Shown: positions 18,538 to 28,771, counted from the first letter of the stretch. The stretch: 38,323 nt of DNA from Prochlorococcus sp. AG-355-J23 (GCA_003278705.1 QCDR01000015.1:1-38323), one strand, 5' to 3'. Program-made: numbers and translations. Notes: generated from the sequence alone by a model not told the origin.

Positions 18538-19761
18538 TTGAGAAGTTGGCAAATTTTTAAAATATGGGGAATTCCCTTTAAAGTTCATCCCTATTGGTTT
18601 GTTATTCTCTTTTTATTCTCATGGATTATAAGTAATCAGGTCAATTTATCTTCTGGCGATATTTATAATAATAAAGAAGCTTGGATTATAGGGTTTTTAA
18701 CTTCTTTTTTCTTATTATCTTCAATTATTTTTCATGAGGTTTTTCATACTTTTGTTTCACTTAATCAGGGTGTAAAAATAAAAAAAATTACTTTTTATTT
18801 TTTAGGAGCAATTTTACAAATAGATAAGTATTGTCAAACTGCTTTAGGTAATATAAAAATTGCAATTGTAAGACCTCTTTTATGTTTCGCTACAGCATCT
18901 ATCTTACTTTTAATTAGTAATAACAGTGCATCTCAGGAACAATTAGCAGTTAATGTAATTTCAAGAGTAGGTATATTTAATTTATTCTTAGGCTTCTTAA
19001 ATTTGATTCCAATTGGTTCTTTAGATGGAGGGAATTTATTAAAAAGTATTATTTGGCATTTCTCAGGGAGTAAAAATAAAGGAAGAAATTTCCTCAATAA
19101 AGTAAATTTATTATTATCTTTTTTTGTTTTATTTTTTGGGATAATTTGTTTATTTAGATTTAACTTTTACTTTGGTTTTATTTTTTCTTTTTTGGGCTTG
19201 TTTGGAATTAATTCTTCAAAATCTGAAAGTCAATTTTTTAAAATTGAAAACATACTTAAATTTTGTAAAGTTTCTGAGATCAAATTAAAACCTTTGAGGA
19301 AAATTGAATACGATTCAAATTTCTCAGAATTTAATCAGTTAATAAAAAATAATAAGGATGCATCGGATAAATATTTTTTTGTTACGAATAATGGTAGATG
19401 GACCGGTTTTGTTGATGAGAATATTTTAAAAACTGTTTCCCTAAAAAAATGGGAAAAGAACTTTGTTGGAGATTTTAAGAAACCAATCGATAGTTTTGAA
19501 AGCGTATCTCATAACGATAAATTATGGAGAACTATAGAGAGACTTGAAGAAACAAATGAAGGTTTTTTATTGGTTTTAAATGCTGTAAATATCCCTTTGG
19601 GGATAATTGATAGGTCAAAAATTGGAAACTTTGTCTTGAATAAATTAGGTTTTAATTTGCCTTCAGATATTGTTAACAAATTAAACTTTAAAAATAATTA
19701 TCCCTTAGGAATTGAATTGCCGAGAATAATTAATTCAATGAAGCAGAAAGGAGATCTTTAA
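18538..19761 (+). CDS. Site-2-type zinc metalloprotease (M50 family) with C-terminal CBS-like region
   Basis: A 407-residue membrane protein. Hydrophobic segments lie at about residues 20-35, 48-65, 105-127, 145-160 and 188-220. The zinc site is HEVFH (66-70), where typical members have HExxH, and the third ligand lies in LGFLNLIPIGSLDGGN (Asp163). Residues ~240-375 resemble a pair of CBS domains (NGRWTGFVDENIL, GFLLVLNAVNIPLGIIDRS), the architecture of cyanobacterial and archaeal S2P homologues in which CBS domains may sense ligands. Such proteases release membrane-anchored transcription regulators or sigma/anti-sigma factors, but the target here is unknown. The start is a TTG at the very beginning of the conserved GIPFKVHPYW region. 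Confidence 0.9.
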   Translation: MRSWQIFKIWGIPFKVHPYWFVILFLFSWIISNQVNLSSGDIYNNKEAWIIGFLTSFFLLSSIIFHEVFHTFVSLNQGVKIKKITFYFLGAILQIDKYCQTALGNIKIAIVRPLLCFATASILLLISNNSASQEQLAVNVISRVGIFNLFLGFLNLIPIGSLDGGNLLKSIIWHFSGSKNKGRNFLNKVNLLLSFFVLFFGIICLFRFNFYFGFIFSFLGLFGINSSKSESQFFKIENILKFCKVSEIKLKPLRKIEYDSNFSEFNQLIKNNKDASDKYFFVTNNGRWTGFVDENILKTVSLKKWEKNFVGDFKKPIDSFESVSHNDKLWRTIERLEETNEGFLLVLNAVNIPLGIIDRSKIGNFVLNKLGFNLPSDIVNKLNFKNNYPLGIELPRIINSMKQKGDL

Positions 19762-19783
19762 TAATTCTTGCCATTAAAAATTT

Positions 19784-20533
19784 CTATTTTTTAATATCCC
19801 TAGCAATATTTTTATTATCTATGTCAATATTTTTGAAATTTATATTTGATTTATTTTCCAGGAATGAATTTCTCAAATGTTTAACTATTTCATCATTTGT
19901 TAGTTTTAAATTTATTTTTGGTGGAGCTTCTTCTTTGAATAATTTGAACCACAAATCTCTTGAAGGATTTGTTTGAATTTCTCCATGTTGAAGGAATGCA
20001 CCTTTTTTACGAAATTGAGCACTACCTATTCTCTTAAACCCATCCTGATCAACTAAATCGGAAATTAATGAAGTCCCAAAACAATTCGTTTTAATACTTG
20101 ATTTTCGTAAATTACCATATTGTAAGTTTAGACCTAATTCTGCAAAACTTTTAATTAACCAATTATTAACCATTTCATAACTTAAGACTTTATAGTAAGT
20201 TTTTTTAAATGTTAATGCATATGTTATACCTCCAGAATGCAAAACAGCTCCCCCTCCAGAGGGACGTCTAACAATATTAATTTCCCCATTTGATAATAAA
20301 TTTTTCCAATGAAGAGGAATTTCCTTTTGGTGAAAACCAATTGATAGCCAATCCCCTTTCCAATAGTAGAATCTCAATGTGATAATTATTTCGGGATTCG
20401 AAATTGTCTGGTCTAAAGAATTTAAATCAAAAGCCATTTGATCAAATCCAGGTAAATTATTTGTTGAAAAAATTAAAGCCTGATTTTCAATTCCCAAAAT
20501 TAACTTTGTAGGTTTATTTATGATAATTTTCAA
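19784..20533 (-). CDS. Lipoyl/octanoyl protein ligase-like (BPL_LPL family)
   Basis: A 249-residue member of the biotin/lipoate ligase fold. Motifs are [22 protein letters not shown], the conserved Lys and AQ motif [12 protein letters not shown], and LQHGEI. Cys in [13 protein letters not shown] lies where LipM-type octanoyltransferases have their catalytic cysteine, so it may transfer octanoyl from ACP rather than activate free lipoate. Targets would be lipoylated proteins such as pyruvate dehydrogenase E2 and glycine cleavage H protein. The start is a TTG. The conserved family region begins near Met33 (QMAFDLNSL), so the true N-terminus is uncertain. It is divergent from psaM with 101 nt between. 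Confidence 0.82.
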   Translation of the reverse strand: MKIIINKPTKLILGIENQALIFSTNNLPGFDQMAFDLNSLDQTISNPEIIITLRFYYWKGDWLSIGFHQKEIPLHWKNLLSNGEINIVRRPSGGGAVLHSGGITYALTFKKTYYKVLSYEMVNNWLIKSFAELGLNLQYGNLRKSSIKTNCFGTSLISDLVDQDGFKRIGSAQFRKKGAFLQHGEIQTNPSRDLWFKLFKEEAPPKINLKLTNDEIVKHLRNSFLENKSNINFKNIDIDNKNIARDIKK

Positions 20534-20634
20534 TAATTTTTTTCTTTCAATTTGTTAATTACGTAACATCATTTTGTAATAGTGTTTCAAATCTTCTCTT
20601 TTCGGTGGAGAATAAAGAAAATAATTTTTTTACC

Positions 20635-20739
20635 ATGGAGTCAACTCAAACAATAAATCTTATTGCATTAAGCCTCATAGTTGTTATGCATGCAGGAGTT
20701 TTAGCATTAAGACTAGGAATTAGTTTAGGTAGGAACTAA
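20635..20739 (+). CDS. psaM: Photosystem I subunit XII (PsaM)
   Basis: A 34-residue single-helix membrane protein, starting [17 protein letters not shown] and ending [11 protein letters not shown]. PsaM sits at the interface of PSI monomers in the thylakoid membrane. The hydrophobic helix at residues 8-25 and the terminal GVLALRLG signature match cyanobacterial PsaM proteins, whose usual length is ~30-35 residues. It is preceded by a GGTGGAG stretch about 25 nt upstream, too far for a standard ribosome binding site. It is followed by a gap of 84 nt with no gene and then a small membrane protein. It is too short for default gene finding and could be missed. Confidence 0.88.
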   Translation: MESTQTINLIALSLIVVMHAGVLALRLGISLGRN

Positions 20740-20823
20740 AGTCTATTAGAAAATTTAAAATTTATAAGGTAATAATAAAGTAAGACTGAATTGATTTTTC
20801 AGTAAAAATATCAAGTACTTAAT

Positions 20824-21171
20824 TTGTCAAAATCTTTTTATAAAAAAAGTATTTTCATCAAAAAATATTTTGGGTCTGTATTTCTAAAAAGAAAACAGAA
20901 ACAGGATAATTTTGTATCATTTATTTTTTTAATTATAAAAATTAGCTTTTCACTTTTAGCAATCACAAGCCTGATTAAGCTTGGCTACAGTTCTAAAGTC
21001 AGGTTGACCAGATTAAGGGAAATTGAAGAATCATTTTTATACGAAAAATATAGATTTAATCTTTTAACAGATAAGTTTGATGATTTATTATCTTCTGAAG
21101 GTGAGCAAAGATTTATGAAGGATCAGGATCAAATAATTTCTAGGGACATTATCAGAGTAATATGGCGTTGA
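20824..21171 (+). CDS. Small one-helix membrane protein, unknown function
   Basis: A 115-residue protein I do not recognise by name. It has a basic N-terminus (residues 1-28, many Lys), one transmembrane helix at about 31-54 (VSFIFLIIKISFSLLAITSLI) and a short heptad-like helical stretch (57-92, LTRLREIEESFLYEKYRFNL). The C-terminus QRFMKDQDQIISRDIIRVIW may be a conserved motif. The topology (short cytoplasmic tail, helix, coiled coil) resembles FtsB/DivIC-like proteins or small photosystem/thylakoid factors, but nothing proves either. The start is a TTG. It lies between psaM and por on the same strand, so a thylakoid role is possible by context. Confidence 0.7.
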   Translation: MSKSFYKKSIFIKKYFGSVFLKRKQKQDNFVSFIFLIIKISFSLLAITSLIKLGYSSKVRLTRLREIEESFLYEKYRFNLLTDKFDDLLSSEGEQRFMKDQDQIISRDIIRVIWR

Positions 21172-21225
21172 TAAGGATGATCTTGAATCATCCTACTTTT
21201 CATTTTTCAATTAACTTTTTTGCTA

Positions 21226-22230
21226 GTGAGTAAGAACATTAAGGGTTTAGTCCTAATAACAGGAACAACTTCAGGAGTTGGATTAAATACTCTAAAACCT
21301 CTTTTAAGATTTGGATGGGAGGTTATAGCAGTTAATCGATCAAATAAAAGAGCTATAAAAACAGCTGAGGAATTTTTGACAAAAGAGGAAGTTGAAAATG
21401 TTCACTTTATAGAAATAGATCTTTCTAACTTGAATGATGTGAGAAAAGGTTGCGATGAAATATTAGAAAGATTTAAGAAGCCAATAAATTCTCTTATTTG
21501 TAATGCAGCAGTTTATAAACCGAGACTAAAGAGACCTGAAAGGTCTGCTCAGGGGTTTGAAAACTCTATGGCAGTAAATCATTTTGGGCATTTTCTTATG
21601 ATAAAAATACTTATGGAAAATATTTTATCTTCTGAAAGAGAAATTGTTTTAAATGGCAAATCAACTGTATTCAAGCCAAGAATTACAATATTAGGGACTG
21701 TTACGGCTAATTATTCAGAACTTGGAGGAAGGATTCCCATTCCTGCCCCAGCTGATTTGGGAGATTTATCTGGATTCAAAAATGGTTTTTTATCTCCAAT
21801 AAGTATGGCGAATGGAAAGAAATTTAAACCTGGTAAGGCTTATAAGGATAGTAAACTTTGCAATATGGTGACCGTTCAGGAATTATCAAAAAGATATCCT
21901 GCAGAGAAGATTATTGTAAATTCTCTATATCCCGGATGTGTTGCTGATACAAAACTTTTTAGAGATACACCTTGGTTATTTAGACTCCTTTTCCCGATAT
22001 TTCAAAAATTCATAACAAAAGGATATGTTTCACAAAGACTGGCAGGAGAGAGAGTCGCTCAAGTGGCAACTTATAAAGAATTTGCCAAACCATCAGTCCA
22101 TTGGAGCTGGGGAAATCGTCAGAAAACTGGTAGAAAAGCTTTTTCTCAAAAGTTGTCAAAAAGAATAATTGATACGAAGACCTCTCAACAAACATATGAT
22201 TTAACACGCCAATTGGTTGGATTAGATTAA
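21226..22230 (+). CDS. por: Light-dependent protochlorophyllide oxidoreductase
   Basis: Reduces the C17-C18 double bond of protochlorophyllide with NADPH and light, leading to (divinyl) chlorophyll(ide). It is a 334-residue SDR-type protein with the cofactor loop ITGTTSGVGLNTL, LICNAAVYKP, NHFGHFLM and the catalytic Tyr and Lys in KAYKDSKLCNM. The POR-specific insert and C-terminal WSWGNRQKTGRKAFSQKLS are present. Two near-cognate starts are possible, TTG 21220 and GTG 21226; GTG is preferred and changes the product by two residues. It runs head-on into chlL, the iron protein of the light-independent enzyme for the same reaction, with 6 nt between stop codons. Confidence 0.97.
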   Translation: MSKNIKGLVLITGTTSGVGLNTLKPLLRFGWEVIAVNRSNKRAIKTAEEFLTKEEVENVHFIEIDLSNLNDVRKGCDEILERFKKPINSLICNAAVYKPRLKRPERSAQGFENSMAVNHFGHFLMIKILMENILSSEREIVLNGKSTVFKPRITILGTVTANYSELGGRIPIPAPADLGDLSGFKNGFLSPISMANGKKFKPGKAYKDSKLCNMVTVQELSKRYPAEKIIVNSLYPGCVADTKLFRDTPWLFRLLFPIFQKFITKGYVSQRLAGERVAQVATYKEFAKPSVHWSWGNRQKTGRKAFSQKLSKRIIDTKTSQQTYDLTRQLVGLD

Positions 22231-22236
22231 TTTTGA

Positions 22237-23124
<888 letters not shown>

Positions 23125-23268
23125 TTAAAGCTTAAAACACATTATTATTTATATTCTTGCAGCGCGAATACACATGAAATATATTTCTAAACAAATATGT
23201 ATTTAATTGTATTAAAAGTATGAAATATGTTCTTATAACTGAATTTTTAGGATTAAATCTATTAGATT

Positions 23269-23286
23269 ATGAGTGAAAATACTCAT
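23269..23286 (-). other. Hairpin in the chlB-chlL gap
   Basis: An inverted repeat ATGAGT/ACTCAT with a 6-nt loop in the 189-nt chlB-chlL spacer. It has no T-run on the minus strand, so it is more likely an mRNA-processing or stability element than a terminator. The rest of this gap is AT-rich with no gene. Confidence 0.3.
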
Positions 23287-23313
23287 GACTTAATTATATT
23301 TTATTAGTAATAA

Positions 23314-24885
23314 TTAACTGAAATATGCTTTAGCATCGTAAAGAGTTTCATCGCTTATCTCTGGAATTCCTCTCAAGATTGCATATTTTTCAGTATTTGT
23401 TTTAACTTTACCTCTTACAAAAAATGGAACTTTTGTTAATTCAGCTCTACCAGATTCAGTCCAGATAATTCCTTCTTTACTATTTTTTTCTTTTTTCTCG
23501 TCAGAATTTAAAATGTTATTTGTGTTTGTCGCTGTGTGTCCTAAATGGCTTTGATGACCATCAACAAACTCAAAGTCATGTTTGAACATATCAATAAGAT
23601 GCTCTTCTAAGCCCATCATTAGGGGATGTACCCAGTCATCAAAAATCACATTCGCTCCTTCCCATCCCATCTGAGGGCTGTATCTTGCAGGAACATCTTG
23701 AACATGCATTGGAGTACTAATTACTGAGCATGGAATGCCGAGTCTTTTTGCACTATGCCTTTCCATTTGGGTACCTAAAACTAGTTCAGGGGCAGCCTTT
23801 TTCATGGCATCTTCCACTTCTAGATAATTATTAGTTATCAGAGCTTCTACATTAAGATCTTTTGCGGTAGCTCTTACTTGCCTGGCCATCTCCCTGCTGT
23901 ATGTTCCAAGACCCACTACTTCAAAACCCAATTCTTCCTTAGCAATTTTGGCTGCTGCAATTGCATGTGTTCCATCACCAAAAATAAAAACTCTTTTACC
24001 AGTTAGATAATTAGAGTCAACTGATTTTGAGTACCAAGGAAGTTTTGATTTATTTTCTAATTCTTCCTTATTCGTTAAAGGAAGATCTAATTTCTTATGA
24101 ACTTCATTTATAAATTCAATTGTATTTTTTATTCCAATAGGAATAGTATTCGTATATTCCATTCCAAAGTTCCGTTTAAGCCACTCACATGAAGCTTCAG
24201 CAATTTCTTGATAAAGACAGATATTTATTTCAGCATCAATTAGTCTTTCAATATCATCAGGACTAGCACCTAATGGAGCAACTACGTTTGTATCTATACC
24301 TTGTTCCGAAAGTATGCGTTGGATTTCGATTACATCATCTCTGCATCTAAATCCTAGTAATGAAGGGCCAAGTATATTAACTTTTGGTCTCCTACCTAAT
24401 TCCCTCCACCTAAGGGGATTTATTTTGTCTGAAGAACTTACTTTTTCTTTTAAAAGGGTTCTTGTGAGTTGATAAAAGGTTTCTGAGGCCCCCCAATTTT
24501 CTTTCTTGCTATAAGCAGGTAATTCAAGATTAACAATCGGCATATCAAACCCCATCCCTTTCGCAAGTGCACCAGGTTGGTCTTGGATAAGTTCTGCTGT
24601 ACAACTTTCTCCGACTAAAAGAGTTTTTGGTTTGAATCGTTCAACCGCTTCCTTAATATTTTTCTTCACTAATTCTGCTGTATCGCCTCCAAGGTCTCTA
24701 GCCTGAAAAGTTGTATAAGTTACTGGAGGCCTTTGCCCCCTCCTCTCGATCATGGTAAAGAGAAGATCTGCATATGTATCTCCTTGGGGGGCATGAAGCA
24801 CATAATGAATGTCTTTCATTGACGAGGCAATTCTCATAGCACCAACATGAGGTGGTCCTTCATACGTCCAAAGAGTTAATTCCAT
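23314..24885 (-). CDS. chlB: Dark-operative protochlorophyllide reductase subunit ChlB
   Basis: ChlB forms, with ChlN, the NifDK-like heterotetramer that binds protochlorophyllide and a [4Fe-4S] cluster. The 523-residue protein starts [40 protein letters not shown] and [21 protein letters not shown] are diagnostic, as is the central [17 protein letters not shown]. The C-terminal ~60 residues are a separate small domain ([22 protein letters not shown]), typical of ChlB. A low-complexity linker ([18 protein letters not shown]) precedes it. It begins 5 nt after the chlN stop, so the two subunits are co-transcribed. Confidence 0.98.
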   Translation of the reverse strand: MELTLWTYEGPPHVGAMRIASSMKDIHYVLHAPQGDTYADLLFTMIERRGQRPPVTYTTFQARDLGGDTAELVKKNIKEAVERFKPKTLLVGESCTAELIQDQPGALAKGMGFDMPIVNLELPAYSKKENWGASETFYQLTRTLLKEKVSSSDKINPLRWRELGRRPKVNILGPSLLGFRCRDDVIEIQRILSEQGIDTNVVAPLGASPDDIERLIDAEINICLYQEIAEASCEWLKRNFGMEYTNTIPIGIKNTIEFINEVHKKLDLPLTNKEELENKSKLPWYSKSVDSNYLTGKRVFIFGDGTHAIAAAKIAKEELGFEVVGLGTYSREMARQVRATAKDLNVEALITNNYLEVEDAMKKAAPELVLGTQMERHSAKRLGIPCSVISTPMHVQDVPARYSPQMGWEGANVIFDDWVHPLMMGLEEHLIDMFKHDFEFVDGHQSHLGHTATNTNNILNSDEKKEKNSKEGIIWTESGRAELTKVPFFVRGKVKTNTEKYAILRGIPEISDETLYDAKAYFS

Positions 24886-24890
24886 AGTTT

Positions 24891-26156
<1,266 letters not shown>

Positions 26157-26304
26157 TCAAGAGCTTATATTTCAAGCTTGCATAAACTTTTTAATTTAAG
26201 AAAGTAATTAATAAGTTCTCTTACAAAATGAACACATTTAAAAAACTTATATGAATGTTTAAATACTTAAATGGGAATTATGAAAAAAACTTTTTGGGCG
26301 TATT

Positions 26305-26673
26305 TTAATTTCTGTAGAAGGAATTTCCTTGACTTGTCTTTGAGATTTTCCATACATTTCTAGCTATTTTCGTTGCTAATAATCCTGCTCTTTCTAACTT
26401 AGATTTTCCGGGCTTTGCTCCAATTAAAGCTGTCACTTCTGAAGTAGTTAAAGGTGCTCCAGTATTTATAGCTAATTGCGTTAACTCCAATCTATCTCTA
26501 AGGTTCTTAAGATTTATCTTCTCGATTTTATCTTCTTCTAACCAACTAAAAGATGGATCTTTCTGAGATAATTTTTGCATCAAGCTTAGGCTGACTAATC
26601 CAAGAGTTTGATCAGGAGTTAATTCTTTTTCAGTGCCAGAAACATTTGGTTCTTTTTTTTGAGAAGTTCCCAT
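26305..26673 (-). CDS. Small conserved cyanobacterial protein with possible helix-turn-helix, unknown function
   Basis: A 122-residue protein I cannot name. Residues 1-20 are polar and probably disordered. Residues 20-70 look helical (DQTLGLVSLSLMQKL, NLRDRLELTQLAIN). Residues 74-111 (PLTTSEVTALIGAKP, then LERAGLLATKIARNVWKI) have the look of a degenerate helix-turn-helix or winged helix: helix, turn, then a basic helix ending in an aromatic wing-like strand. It lies upstream of chlN on the same strand and divergent from csoS1D with 97 nt between. If it binds DNA it could control either neighbour. This is inference from pattern only. Confidence 0.65.
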   Translation of the reverse strand: MGTSQKKEPNVSGTEKELTPDQTLGLVSLSLMQKLSQKDPSFSWLEEDKIEKINLKNLRDRLELTQLAINTGAPLTTSEVTALIGAKPGKSKLERAGLLATKIARNVWKISKTSQGNSFYRN

Positions 26674-26757
26674 AAAAATGCATATCTTTTACTTGAAGTT
26701 ATCGTTTTGTGGGAAGCATGCAAGTAAATTTAATGGAAAAAATGAACCATTATCCGT

Positions 26758-26763
26758 TATAGT
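26758..26763 (+). promoter_or_regulatory. Candidate -10 box for csoS1D
   Basis: TATAGT ending 7 nt before the ATG at 26771. Transcription would begin at about the start codon itself, giving a leaderless or nearly leaderless mRNA. No clear -35 is visible. Confidence 0.35.
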
Positions 26764-26770
26764 CGCGTGA

Positions 26771-27541
26771 ATGGAACCAACTTCTAGTTTAAACAGAGGG
26801 GAACGAAAGAAAGGGAGTTCTCTTGTCACAGGATCTGAGGTGCAATCTCAGGCTAGTGGTGCAAGCTGTTTTATTACAACTGACTCAGAAAAGTCTTTGG
26901 TATCCAGACAAGCAAGTCAAGTAGAACAAATTGAGTTAAGAACATATGTTTTTTTAGATTCTCTTCAGCCTCAATTGGCTGCATATATGGGAACTGTTAG
27001 TAGAGGTTTTTTACCAATCCCGGGAGATTCATGCCTATGGATGGAAGTTTCACCTGGGATGGCCGTGCATAGAGTCACTGATATTGCCTTAAAGGCTAGT
27101 AATGTAAGACTTGGACAGATGATCGTTGAAAGAGCATTTGGTTCTCTTGCCCTTTACCATAAAGATCAAAGTACTGTTTTGCATTCTGGGGATGTTGTTC
27201 TAGATGCTATTGGTAGTGAAGTTAGAAAAAGAACCAAACCTTCAACAAGTTGGACGGAAGTTATTCGAGCTATTACTCCAGATCATGCTGTTTTAATAAA
27301 TAGACAAAACAGGAGTGGATCAATGATTCAATCAGGGATGAGTATGTTTATATTAGAAACTGAACCGGCTGGGTATGTCTTAAAAGCAGCAAATGAAGCA
27401 GAAAAAGCATCAAATATAACTGTTGTTGATGTAAAGGCAGTTGGAGCTTTTGGTAGATTAACTCTAGCGGGGAAAGAAGGAGATGTAGAAGAAGCAGCAG
27501 CTGCAGCTATAAGAGCAATTGATGAAATTTCAAATTATTGA
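26771..27541 (+). CDS. csoS1D: Carboxysome shell protein CsoS1D (tandem BMC domain)
   Basis: A 256-residue protein with an N-terminal polar extension (~50 residues) followed by two permuted bacterial-microcompartment domains, at about residues 53-155 ([20 protein letters not shown]) and 157-256 ([20 protein letters not shown]). It forms pseudo-hexameric trimers that stack in pairs with a gated central pore and is a minor shell component of alpha-carboxysomes. The structure was solved for a Prochlorococcus protein very like this one. It lies ~1.7 kb upstream of csoS1, separated by rdgB on the other strand, so it has its own promoter. Confidence 0.96.
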   Translation: MEPTSSLNRGERKKGSSLVTGSEVQSQASGASCFITTDSEKSLVSRQASQVEQIELRTYVFLDSLQPQLAAYMGTVSRGFLPIPGDSCLWMEVSPGMAVHRVTDIALKASNVRLGQMIVERAFGSLALYHKDQSTVLHSGDVVLDAIGSEVRKRTKPSTSWTEVIRAITPDHAVLINRQNRSGSMIQSGMSMFILETEPAGYVLKAANEAEKASNITVVDVKAVGAFGRLTLAGKEGDVEEAAAAAIRAIDEISNY

Positions 27542-27547
27542 TAATTT

Positions 27548-28132
27548 TCAATATAAACCAATTTCTTTTTTTAGATAAGGTGACATAATTTTGGCAGCTT
27601 TACCCCTGCTTCCTAACTTACTAAGCTGTGATTGTGAAAGCTCTCCATAAACACAGTTAGCTTCTTTTACCCAAAAAATAGATTCGAACTCCCCATTTGG
27701 ATATTTTGGGGTCTTAAGAATTTCTCCCCAGCATATTCCAGTTGTATCCTTCACTAAGTTTCCTGAGGGATCACATAAAACCATACAACTTATAAATCTT
27801 GCGCTCCTGTAAGGACTATCAGAAAGTTCATTAATTAATTTTTTAATTTTTTCAGTGTTGTTTTTGGCATATCGAGCAGAATATATGCCTGGTCGGCCAT
27901 CTAAGAAATCCACTTCAAGGCCTGAATCGTCAGCTAATGTCCAACTTTTTGTCTCTAAAGCAGCTGCTTTTGCTTTTAAAAGTGCATTCTCAAAATATGT
28001 GTTTCCAGTCTCTTCGACATTTAAATATTCTGGTTGCTTCTGAACCCTTAAAGACAAGACATCCAGCATTTCCGAAATTTCAGAAACTTTGCTTTTGTTG
28101 CCACTAGCAATAGTTAAGACTGGAAGGTTCAA
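27548..28132 (-). CDS. rdgB: dITP/XTP pyrophosphatase (RdgB/HAM1 family)
   Basis: Hydrolyses non-canonical purine nucleoside triphosphates (dITP, XTP) to keep them out of DNA and RNA. The 194-residue protein shows TIASGNKSKVSEI at the start (substrate loop), ENALLKAKAAA, LADDSGLEVDFLDGRPGIYSARYA and the C-terminal LGSRGKAAK. Family members usually have 'SHRG.A' at this last place; here it reads GSRGKA. The start is a TTG at 28132. It is convergent with csoS1D, 6 nt apart, and divergent from csoS1, sharing the 327-nt control region. Confidence 0.95.
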   Translation of the reverse strand: MNLPVLTIASGNKSKVSEISEMLDVLSLRVQKQPEYLNVEETGNTYFENALLKAKAAALETKSWTLADDSGLEVDFLDGRPGIYSARYAKNNTEKIKKLINELSDSPYRSARFISCMVLCDPSGNLVKDTTGICWGEILKTPKYPNGEFESIFWVKEANCVYGELSQSQLSKLGSRGKAAKIMSPYLKKEIGLY

Positions 28133-28179
28133 AATAACAAATAAATTTATTGAGAATATTATCTTACTTCAAAGCTAGA

Positions 28180-28236
28180 TACGGAGACAGGAAAGGTTGA
28201 ACATTCCACACCTGTGTAGACAGGGCCTGTCTCGTA
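28180..28236. ncRNA. Structured element, candidate small RNA or leader
   Basis: An outer stem pairs GAGACAGG (28184-28191) with CCTGTCTC (28226-28233) and extends by TAC/GTA across a one-base bulge. An inner hairpin pairs CCTGT (28211-28215) with ACAGG (28220-28224) around GTAG. A competing perfect palindrome AGACAGG-G-CCTGTCT (28218-28232) would break both, so the element could switch between forms. It is richer in G+C than its surroundings. A -10-like TATTAT (28157-28162) could start a plus-strand RNA near 28169. It does not match Yfr1 and only loosely resembles the Yfr2 GGAAACA loops. Strand is undecided. Confidence 0.4.
28197..28210 (+). repeat. Direct repeat copy 1 (TTGAACATTCCACA)
   Basis: Exact 14-nt match to 28428-28441, 231 bp apart. 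This copy lies in the loop region of the structured element. Confidence 0.75.
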
Positions 28237-28427
28237 CGGAAATAACATAATGTAAATTTTTTCTTAACACAACAGTATGTTTTGATGCACTAACTAATTT
28301 GCATAAGTATTGACATATCAATAGTAGCAAGGGTGATAAGTTTAACTTATGAATGATAGAAAAAACATTAATGGAGATTTTATCGAAAACGCTTGACTTA
28401 TAAGTACTTAATGAAGCATTCTTCGGA

Positions 28428-28441
28428 TTGAACATTCCACA
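28428..28441 (+). repeat. Direct repeat copy 2, in the csoS1 leader
   Basis: Second exact copy of TTGAACATTCCACA, ending 18 nt before the csoS1 ATG. It is preceded by a small GAAG-CATT-CTTC hairpin at 28413-28424. Confidence 0.75.
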
Positions 28442-28459
28442 TTTAGTATTTAGTAGACA

Positions 28460-28771
28460 ATGGCTACAGAAACAATGGGTATCGCTCTCGGCATGATCGA
28501 GACACGCGGACTTGTACCTGCAATCGAAGCAGCAGACGCAATGACAAAGGCAGCAGAAGTTCGCCTTATTGGTCGTGAATTCGTTGGCGGCGGTTATGTC
28601 ACAGTATTAGTTAGAGGCGAAACAGGCGCAGTTAACGCAGCTGTAAGAGCTGGTGCCGATGCTTGTGAAAGAGTTGGTGACGGTTTAGTTGCAGCTCACA
28701 TTATTGCACGTCCTCACAGAGAAGTTGAACCTGCTCTAGGTAACGGTGAATTTCTTGGTCAAAAGGACTAA
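28460..28771 (+). CDS. csoS1: Major carboxysome shell hexamer protein CsoS1
   Basis: A 103-residue single BMC-domain protein, the main tile of the alpha-carboxysome shell. Signatures: ALGMIETRGLVPAIEAADAM, VRLIGREFVGGGYVTVLVRG with the pore loop, VNAAVRAGADACERVGDG and AAHIIARPHREVEPAL. Only one csoS1 copy is present here, whereas many proteobacterial operons have three. Codons are noticeably more G+C-rich and less biased to A/T than the neighbours, as expected for a very highly expressed gene. It is first in the operon and is followed by cbbL after 69 nt. Confidence 0.98.
   Translation: MATETMGIALGMIETRGLVPAIEAADAMTKAAEVRLIGREFVGGGYVTVLVRGETGAVNAAVRAGADACERVGDGLVAAHIIARPHREVEPALGNGEFLGQKD

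Larger units (their letters stand above)
28133..28459. promoter_or_regulatory. Carboxysome operon control region (gene-free, 327 nt)
   Basis: The largest non-coding stretch in the window, between divergent rdgB and csoS1. It holds a G+C-richer nested hairpin element (28180-28236), two copies of a 14-nt repeat (28197-28210 and 28428-28441), and a T6 run at 28257-28262. There is a TTGACA at 28310-28315 with a weak -10 TGATAA 18 nt behind it, and a TATAAG at 28399-28404 that could be a closer -10. I see no credible protein in it. Promoter positions are guesses. Confidence 0.6.

Noticed and set aside
28180..28262. Identification of the structured element as Yfr1 or Yfr2
   Set aside because: The Yfr1 core ACTCCTCACAC is absent and the GGAAACA loop motif of Yfr2 is not matched exactly.
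28310..28339. TTGACA/TGATAA as the definite csoS1 promoter
   Set aside because: The -35 is perfect but the -10 is poor and the spacing is 18; a TATAAG at 28399-28404 competes. I mention it inside the control region only.
28175..28435. An 86-codon minus-strand reading frame in the csoS1 control region
   Set aside because: No recognisable domain, it covers the structured element and both repeats, and its apparent internal similarity (Met-Phe-Asn twice) is only the direct DNA repeat being translated. A regulatory region explains it better.
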